Assembly: GCA_910589085.1 (NCBI GenBank)
Contig: CAJUSG010000052.1
Location: 1 to 9,131 of the forward strand
DNA from: an uncultured Oscillospiraceae bacterium
GTDB taxonomy: Bacteria; Bacillota; Clostridia; Oscillospirales; Oscillospiraceae
Direction of reading: 5' to 3'
Length of the DNA stretch: 9,131 nucleotides
Shown: positions 5,213 to 9,131 of the stretch, piece after piece
Layout: every line of letters begins with the position of its first letter
Position numbering within the stretch: position 1 is the stretch's first letter
Position numbers and translations under genes: made by a program
Notes under the pieces: model-generated
The model's input: the letters and a program-made list of their open reading frames with translations, nothing else
Told to the model about the DNA's origin: nothing
Database searches by the model: none

Positions 5213-5234
5213 TCTATCTCAAAAATATCACTTT

Positions 5235-5284
5235 CTCGCCTCACACGCGAGAGGTCACAGATTCGAGTTCTGTTGTCTCCACCA
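5235..5284 (+). pseudogene. 3' fragment of tRNA-Val(CAC): attR of the element
   Basis: The fragment holds a complete anticodon arm (CTCGC-CTCACAC-GCGAG, anticodon CAC at 5242-5244, preceded by T33). It also holds a five-base variable loop, a T arm with TTCGAGT loop (5257-5273), the acceptor 3' strand TGTCTCC, discriminator A and encoded CCA (5282-5284). The matching 5' acceptor (GGAGACA) and D arm are missing upstream, where element DNA lies. This is the standard product of integration into a tRNA 3' half, in which the element's own copy restores the full tRNA at the other end. Anticodon assignment follows from the loop; the functional copy is not in the window. Confidence 0.85.
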
Positions 5285-5327
5285 GAAATCACCGTCAAAA
5301 CCATTTGGTTTGGCGGTGATTTCTTTT
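5285..5327 (+). terminator. Terminator of the original tRNA-Val locus
   Basis: GAAATCACCG (5285-5294) pairs perfectly with CGGTGATTTC (5314-5323), with inner AAACC/GGTTT pairs and an ATTT loop, followed by TTTT. It begins directly after the tRNA CCA. It is host DNA now separated from the tRNA promoter by the whole element. Confidence 0.88.
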
Positions 5328-5641
5328 ATCCAACTTTTGGGCGGCTTTCTTGGCTAGGTTTATTGGATAGCAAATGTGGTGTTTTTCGCAATGCTTGGAG
5401 GTCAAGAACCCTGGAAACCACTGATGCCGCAGGCGTTCAGCCTGCGGCATCTAAAGTGGGCACTTACTTTGTTTTGTGTTGACAAAAAAGATACAGTCGA
5501 TCATCACGCACCAAAAGCCAACTCGAAGCCCAGCGCAGCGGGTTCGAGTTGGAAAGGAGGAGCAAAGGAGCGGAACGCAGTTTTAAGGCGGCCCCAAAAG
5601 GGACCGCCTTGAAACGGAGTGGAGTGGATTTCGCTCCGACG
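5328..5641. other. Gene-free host intergenic stretch with clustered palindromes
   Basis: No ORF with a credible ribosome-binding site or protein-like composition is seen here. The stretch holds four inverted repeats: 12-bp perfect arms at 5423-5434/5440-5451, extendable to 5418-5459; 10-bp arms at 5518-5527/5543-5552; AAGGCGG/CCGCCTT at 5585-5591/5604-5610; and a shorter CGGAGTG/CGCTCCG at about 5615-5637. They resemble dispersed palindromic repeats or terminator remnants. None is followed by a clear T-run in either direction, although the last two lie just downstream of tRNA-Leu and may help end its transcript. Confidence 0.7.
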
Positions 5642-5726
5642 TGGTACGGGTAGTGGGGGTCGAACCCACACGAATCTCTTCACAGGAACCTAAATCCTGC
5701 GCGTCTGCCAATTCCGCCATACCCGC
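5642..5726 (-). tRNA. tRNA-Leu(UAG)
   Basis: The 85-nt cloverleaf reads on the minus strand. The acceptor stem GCGGGTA/TACCCGT (one G-U) is at 5720-5726 and 5646-5652. The anticodon stem is CAGGA/TCCTG with loop TTTAGGT, giving anticodon TAG. A long class-II variable arm, a T arm with GGGTTCGACCC-type sequence, discriminator A and encoded CCA (5642-5644) follow. The long variable arm and anticodon both say leucine, reading CUA and related codons. It is a single-gene unit with its own promoter upstream (5735-5764). Confidence 0.95.
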
Positions 5727-5734
5727 ATGATAAA

Positions 5735-5764
5735 AGTATAATACAGGAATACATGAAAAGTCAA
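5735..5764 (-). promoter_or_regulatory. Promoter of tRNA-Leu
   Basis: On the minus strand TTGACT (5759-5764) and TATACT (5735-5740) are 18 bp apart, ending nine bases before the mature tRNA 5' end. An alternative -10, TATTAT (5738-5743), would have a 15-bp spacer. The region from here to the yjdF stop (5765-5935) is AT-rich and shows no gene. Confidence 0.7.
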
Positions 5765-5922
5765 TTATACAGAAAAATAATTTTTTAAATTCGATGGTGC
5801 GTCGTGACTGTATTCCGTTCAAGTTTCTGAAAAACATGTCTCTGGTCGTTAAGTTTAAGGATTTTCCGCGTCTGAAAAGCCCACCACCTTATATAGCATT
5901 GGACAAGTTTGGCATATGTTTT

Positions 5923-5955
5923 AGCGGGACAGGTTTTACCTGCCCCGCTTTTTTT
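5923..5955 (+). terminator. Strong hairpin with T7 overlapping the yjdF stop
   Basis: AGCGGGACAGG (5923-5933) pairs with CCTGCCCCGCT (5939-5949), with one mismatch or wobble and a five-base loop, followed by seven T on the plus strand (5949-5955). It overlaps the last Arg-Gly-Arg codons and TAA of yjdF, so the T-run is the complement of Lys codons. By form it stops plus-strand transcripts. For yjdF itself the same stem lacks a U-tract, so it is a weaker candidate terminator. Confidence 0.55.
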
Positions 5956-6355
5956 CGCGCTTTTTCTGCCGGCGCAGAAGGTATTTTCGTTCTGCCTCCT
6001 CCTGCCGCTTATGGCGGTTTTGAACCTTGCGGGACAATCCATCCTGTTCCCGCTGGTGGCTGAGGGCCTCCTGGGCTCGAGTGCTGATCCTCTGAACCTG
6101 GGTGGCTGCTCTGGCCTCACGGAGGGCTCGCTTGGGATTGGCGTGCTCCTTGAAGGGGCGCTCTCCCTCCGCCGCCGGACTGAACCGCAGCCTGTGCCAC
6201 TCCTTGTCCAGCCACTGGAGAAGCTGGGCGTCAGTGGGCTCCGCGCCAAAGACCACTCTGGCCGCAGAATAACCGTCTGCCTCCCAACGCTCCCCAATCC
6301 CCACCCAGAAGGGGGGCTGGAACAGCACAGTAAAGCGGCTGAAATTCCGGTCCAT
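5936..6355 (-). CDS. yjdF: YjdF family RNA-binding protein
   Basis: The 139-aa protein has the YjdF (DUF2992) build. An N-terminal beta-rich segment (FTVLFQPPFWVGIGERWEAD, residues ~8-27) is followed by ARVVFGAEPTDAQLLQWL (~32-49). A long, very basic helical tail follows and ends KKREKKRGR, as in family members. I chose ATG at 6353-6355 because GGAGG (6364-6368) is eight bases away; an in-frame TTG at 6361 would be only two bases from it. In B. subtilis and other Bacillota the gene lies behind the yjdF RNA motif, a riboswitch for azaaromatic compounds, and the protein is thought to help cope with such molecules. A matching leader is present here. Confidence 0.88.
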   Translation of the reverse strand: MDRNFSRFTVLFQPPFWVGIGERWEADGYSAARVVFGAEPTDAQLLQWLDKEWHRLRFSPAAEGERPFKEHANPKRALREARAATQVQRISTRAQEALSHQREQDGLSRKVQNRHKRQEEAERKYLLRRQKKREKKRGR

Positions 6356-6379
6356 ATTCAATTCCTCCCTGATTGCTGT

Positions 6380-6470
6380 GTCAGAGAAAGGACGACCCGG
6401 GAGGGAAGGCTACTGACGGGAGCGCGGCCCGCGGGCGGACTACCAACCGCCCTGTGTTTTTATCTCTGCA
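6380..6470 (-). ncRNA. Probable yjdF-motif (azaaromatic) riboswitch
   Basis: The minus-strand leader of yjdF folds into a compact domain. CAGAGA (6463-6468) and TCTCTG (6382-6387) form the closing helix. Inside are GGGCGG/CCGCCC arms of a hairpin, a GC-rich segment, and the single-stranded-looking GTAGCCTTCCCTCCC stretch. The domain begins at the expected transcription start and ends just before the GGGAGGAA ribosome-binding site (6362-6370), so control of translation start is likely. The assignment rests on a folded leader directly before a YjdF gene, the known arrangement; I could not run a covariance search. Confidence 0.72.
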
Positions 6471-6475
6471 GGGAC

Positions 6476-6504
6476 AGTATAGCAGATTATCGTGCTCGGC
6501 GCAA
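6476..6504 (-). promoter_or_regulatory. Promoter of yjdF
   Basis: On the minus strand TTGCGC (6499-6504), 17 bp, TATACT (6476-6481). The start would be near 6469, at the first base of the riboswitch closing helix. The -35 is weak (three of six); the -10 is good. It begins eight bases after the stop of the second mgtC-like gene. Confidence 0.6.
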
Positions 6505-6511
6505 CAGAAGA

Positions 6512-7201
6512 CTATGCCTCAATGGCGGTCTGCACCCCCTCTATGTCGGCCAGCTTCTGAAGAATTTCCGCCTTTCCCGTCCCCTGCCGGGAGAGAAGGG
6601 ACAGCACCGCGCAGGAAACCTCACCGGAATCGCTCTTTTTTGTAATCTCCAGGTCCACAATTTTAACGCCCAGGCCATGACAGCGGGAGACAATATCCTC
6701 CAGACAGGAGGGCTTTATGTACTCGGCGTACACGGTGATCTCCCGGGTGTCCCGGAGAAGGTGAAACTCCAGCTTGGAGAAGAATACCTCCGCGATCAGC
6801 ACCAGCACGGTGGCGTAGACGGCCCCCTCATAAAAGGCGGTGCCGCAGCACAGCCCCACAATGGCCACCACCCACAGCCCGGCGGCGGTGGTCAGCCCCC
6901 GCACCCGCTGCCATTTGGTCATCATAATGGCTCCGGCGCCGATAAAGCTGACCCCGGCAATGACCTGCGCACCCATCCGGCTGACGCTGATGGGGTAGTG
7001 CATGACGATATACAGGTACTGGCTGGTGGCGGTGGTCATGGCGGCCCCCAGACAAATGAGAATGTGGGTCCGGAACCCGGCGGGACGGCGCTTGCCGGTC
7101 CGCTCGATGCCAATAGCGCCGCCGCACACCAGCGCCAGCAGCACCCGGATGGTCATGCCCAGCAGGTCGGGCTGACGCAGGAAATTCAGGGCTGGAAACA
7201 T
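6512..7201 (-). CDS. MgtC/SapB family membrane protein (second copy)
   Basis: The 229-aa protein has the MgtC/SapB signature: CGGAIGIER (26-34), RRPAGFRTH (38-46), LGAAM, then GAQVIAGVSFIGAGAI (77-92) and VRGLTTAAGLW (100-110). These lie within four to five membrane helices up to ~140, followed by a soluble ACT-like C-terminal domain (~145-229). MgtC proteins in pathogens aid survival in low magnesium and inside macrophages and affect the F1Fo ATPase or ion balance. The role of commensal Bacillota copies is unknown. It starts 11 bases after the previous mgtC-like gene, behind AAGGTGAGG, so the pair is co-transcribed. The soluble domains of the two copies differ more than their membrane halves, suggesting an old duplication. 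Confidence 0.92.
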   Translation of the reverse strand: MFPALNFLRQPDLLGMTIRVLLALVCGGAIGIERTGKRRPAGFRTHILICLGAAMTTATSQYLYIVMHYPISVSRMGAQVIAGVSFIGAGAIMMTKWQRVRGLTTAAGLWVVAIVGLCCGTAFYEGAVYATVLVLIAEVFFSKLEFHLLRDTREITVYAEYIKPSCLEDIVSRCHGLGVKIVDLEITKKSDSGEVSCAVLSLLSRQGTGKAEILQKLADIEGVQTAIEA

Positions 7202-7212
7202 AGCCTCACCTT

Positions 7213-7938
7213 CTAAATCTCATCAATGGTCCGCACATCCGGGCTGTAGGACAGGTCGGCCAGCAGACGGGTGTGGGACTGGTACTTGGGCAGGTGGAGG
7301 TAGAAGACCACACTGGGAATATTTTCTTTACGGATGTTCCCCCGGCGGTCAATCTCCACATCGTAAATTTGGATTCCCCTGTCCTTCAGCAGACGGATAA
7401 AATTCTGCATCCGCTCCATGGCGGTAAATTCCACATACAGGTTCATGTTCCGGGACCGGGTCATTAAAAATCCCTCAATGAAGGGGAGAACCTTGATGCT
7501 CAGGAAAATTGCCAAAAACCCCAGCAGCATCCCCTCATAAAATCCCGCGCCGATGGCAAGCCCCATGCAGGCGGAGGCCCACAGCCCGGCCGCTGTGGTC
7601 AGTCCCTTTACCTCCCGCTGCTGGGTGATGAGAATGGTGCCGGTTCCCAGAAAGCCGATGCCGTTGATAACCTGCGCGCCGAATCGGGTGACATCGGTGG
7701 TCATGCCGACCACAAGCTGGTCGCTCTTCCATACCGTTTCAAACATCAGGTGCTGATACTGTCCCAAAATCATGGTCAGAGCGGCCCCCAGGCACACCAG
7801 CATGTAGGTGCGGAACCCGGCCGGGCGGCGCTTGTGTTCCCGGTTGACGCCGATCAGGCCGCCGAACAGGACCGCCATAGTCAGCCGCAGCAGGACGGAG
7901 GGGGTGTTAAATTCCCGCAGATAGCTCAAAATGGTCAT
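7213..7938 (-). CDS. MgtC/SapB family membrane protein (first copy)
   Basis: The 241-aa protein has FGGLIGVNRE (25-34), RRPAGFRTY (37-45), LGAAL, GAQVINGIGFLGTGTI (87-102) and VKGLTTAAGLW (110-120) in an N-terminal membrane domain to ~155, then a soluble C-terminal domain. Compared with the second copy it has a ~10-residue longer loop after the second helix (SDQLVVGMTTDV). The start ATG (7936-7938) overlaps the dnaE stop as ATGA, showing translational coupling, and there is no separate promoter. Likely role is in magnesium or membrane-energy homeostasis by family; the exact substrate is unknown. Two differing copies side by side could form a hetero-oligomer. Confidence 0.92.
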   Translation of the reverse strand: MTILSYLREFNTPSVLLRLTMAVLFGGLIGVNREHKRRPAGFRTYMLVCLGAALTMILGQYQHLMFETVWKSDQLVVGMTTDVTRFGAQVINGIGFLGTGTILITQQREVKGLTTAAGLWASACMGLAIGAGFYEGMLLGFLAIFLSIKVLPFIEGFLMTRSRNMNLYVEFTAMERMQNFIRLLKDRGIQIYDVEIDRRGNIRKENIPSVVFYLHLPKYQSHTRLLADLSYSPDVRTIDEI

Positions 7939-9131
7939 TTTATCACCACATTCTCCTGGCCCAGCCGTTCGGTCAGCTCCTTCAGCAGGGAGGGGTGTAC
8001 CTCACACCGGGAGCCCACCCGCTTTTTGCAGTCCTCAAAGTAGAGCACCACCTGGCTCTCCCCCGGGAAAAAGGACAGGGCCAGCCGCACCTTCCGCAGA
8101 CGGGGGTCCTCCCGGCTGGGCATGCGCAGGTAGAGGGTCTGGCTGCCGCCGGCCGCCGCCTCCAGGTTGGACAGGGGGCGGATGGAGTCAACCATCAGCT
8201 GGGGCTCCTTGTCGTCCCGGACGGAGATCTTGCCTGTGGCCAGGATCGCGCTGTTCTCCCGGATAAAGCTGCCGCTCTCATTCAGCGTGCGGGAGAAGCA
8301 CAGCAACTCCATGGAGGCAGTGTCGTCCTCCAGGTTGACGTAGGCCATCAGGGTGTTGTTTCGGGTTGTGCGGGTGCGGTAGGTGGAGATCACCCCGGCG
8401 ATGGACACCCGCTGCTCATCCCGGTATTCCCTGGGGCCGTCCTCCCGCTGAAAGTCGCTGAGGATGGAGCCGATGGTCACCGCCCCGAACTGCTTTGCCA
8501 GCTCCCGGTACTGGTCCATGGGGTGGCCGGACAGGTAGAGGCCGGTGGTCTCCTTCTCCATATTCATCAGCTCCTGGGGGGTGTACTCGGGCAGGTCGGG
8601 GAGCACCAGGGGGGGCAGGGAGGGGGCTTCCTCGCCCTCTCCACCAAAGCCGAACAGGTCCAGCTGACCCTCCACATTCCGCTTCCGGGCGGCGGCTATG
8701 CCGTCCAGCACCTGACCATAGGCCTGCATCAGCTGGGAGCGGCGGTAACCCATGGCGTCGAAGGCCCCGCTTTTAATCAGGCTCTCGATCATGCGCCGGT
8801 TCATATCCTGGTCGAAGAGCCGGTCGCAGAAGTCCATAAAATCGGCGAAGGCGCCATTTTTCTCCCGCTCGGACAGCAGATTGGCGATGAAATTCCGCCC
8901 CACCCCCTTCAAGGCTACCAGGCCAAAGCGGATGCCCTCCGCCACCACGGTGAAGTCGGCTCCCGACTGGTTCACATCGGGGGGCAGCAGCTGGATGCCC
9001 ATATCCCGGCACTCAGCGATGTACTCCGCCACCTTCTCGGTGGAGTCCAGCACCGAGGTGAGCAGGGCGGCCATATACTCCTTGGGGTAGTGGCACTTGA
9101 ACCAGGCGGTCTGGTAGCACACGATGGCGTA
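7935..9131 (-). CDS. dnaE: DNA polymerase III subunit alpha, C-terminal part (runs off right edge)
   Basis: The visible 398 residues are the C-terminal third of bacterial replicative polymerase alpha. First comes YAIVCYQTAWFKCHYPKEYM, a hallmark of the polymerase/HhH border. Tandem helix-hairpin-helix sequence follows (GLVALKGVGRNFI), then a clamp-binding motif QLDLF at about residues 156-160. Next are LYLSGHPMDQY and an OB-fold domain at about 230-300 (RVSIAGVISTYRTRTT, YVNLEDDTASMELLCF). The end is a C-terminal domain to VVIK. It acts in the replisome, bound to the sliding clamp. The frame is open at the right edge; catalytic residues lie outside. Its stop overlaps the start of the first mgtC-like gene. 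Confidence 0.95.
   Translation of the reverse strand, partial: YAIVCYQTAWFKCHYPKEYMAALLTSVLDSTEKVAEYIAECRDMGIQLLPPDVNQSGADFTVVAEGIRFGLVALKGVGRNFIANLLSEREKNGAFADFMDFCDRLFDQDMNRRMIESLIKSGAFDAMGYRRSQLMQAYGQVLDGIAAARKRNVEGQLDLFGFGGEGEEAPSLPPLVLPDLPEYTPQELMNMEKETTGLYLSGHPMDQYRELAKQFGAVTIGSILSDFQREDGPREYRDEQRVSIAGVISTYRTRTTRNNTLMAYVNLEDDTASMELLCFSRTLNESGSFIRENSAILATGKISVRDDKEPQLMVDSIRPLSNLEAAAGGSQTLYLRMPSREDPRLRKVRLALSFFPGESQVVLYFEDCKKRVGSRCEVHPSLLKELTERLGQENVVIK

Larger units (their letters stand above)
1..5284. mobile_element. Right part of an integrated element (ICE or prophage) in a tRNA-Val gene
   Basis: The right boundary is the 3' half of a tRNA-Val gene at 5235-5284, next to a tyrosine integrase, which is the classic signature of tRNA-targeted integration. 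Inside lie an ImmR/ImmA-like pair, an Xre repressor, an excisionase-like protein and many micro-genes. The DNA is visibly more AT-rich than the GC-rich host part to the right. The left end and the intact tRNA-Val should lie beyond base 1. No relaxase, coupling protein, capsid or terminase gene is in view, so the transfer mode is unknown. The right border is well supported; the left extent is not visible. Confidence 0.85.

Noticed and set aside
5479..5507. TTGACA in the intergenic gap as a promoter
   Set aside because: No -10-like hexamer at 16-18 bp; the 17-bp position reads CATCAC.
5785..6297. 170-codon minus frame overlapping yjdF
   Set aside because: It is in another frame of yjdF, Ser/Arg/Pro-rich, with no RBS.
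5909..7216. 435-codon plus-strand open frame
   Set aside because: It is antisense to yjdF and the second mgtC-like gene, has low-complexity His/Gly/Pro-rich composition and no RBS; it is a GC-rich shadow frame.

Overview
The window joins the right-hand end of an integrated mobile element (about 1-5284) to host chromosome (about 5285-9131). The organism looks like a Bacillota member, most likely a Clostridia/Oscillospiraceae-type gut anaerobe. Strong AGGAGG ribosome-binding sites, frequent GTG/TTG starts, a YjdF gene behind a yjdF-type leader and a GC-rich host part next to an AT-richer element all fit this. The taxonomic placement is inference; no rRNA is present.

Element, left arm (1-1320, minus strand): a leftward run of very short genes. 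In transcription order these are a small Xre-type repressor (1111-1320), an excisionase-like HTH protein (819-1040), a 34-aa ORF that overlaps it (730-834), a one-helix membrane peptide with a GTG start (538-693), 50-aa and 45-aa proteins (374-526, 203-340), and the TTG-started N-terminus of a HEAT-like repeat protein that runs off the left edge. Several of these are below the usual ORF cut-off. They are supported by good Shine-Dalgarno sequences and by stop/RBS overlaps.

Element, switch and right arm (1320-5284, plus strand): a divergent control region holds two good sigma-A-like promoters, a 9-bp inverted repeat over one -10 box, a 36-aa basic ORF with its own promoter and terminator, and then an ImmR/ImmA-type repressor-protease pair (1836-2608). 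After these come a 103-aa multi-pass membrane protein, a 263-aa membrane-anchored Ser/Thr/Pro/Gln-rich protein with a C-terminal Cys/His zinc-type module, a 44-aa ORF, a strongly folded leader, and a complete tyrosine integrase (4041-5114). Direct and inverted arm-type repeats follow the integrase. The element ends in the 3' part of a tRNA-Val(CAC) gene, the attachment site. The layout resembles the lysogeny module of ICEBs1-like elements or temperate phages. No relaxase, T4SS or phage structural gene is visible, so ICE and prophage cannot be told apart here.

Host part (5285-9131): the terminator left from the tRNA-Val locus, a gene-free stretch with several palindromes, a tRNA-Leu(UAG) on the minus strand, yjdF with a probable azaaromatic-sensing riboswitch, two tandem MgtC/SapB-family membrane proteins, and the C-terminal part of DNA polymerase III alpha (dnaE), which overlaps the first mgtC-like gene by ATGA. 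dnaE and both mgtC-like genes probably form one leftward transcript; yjdF has its own promoter and switch.
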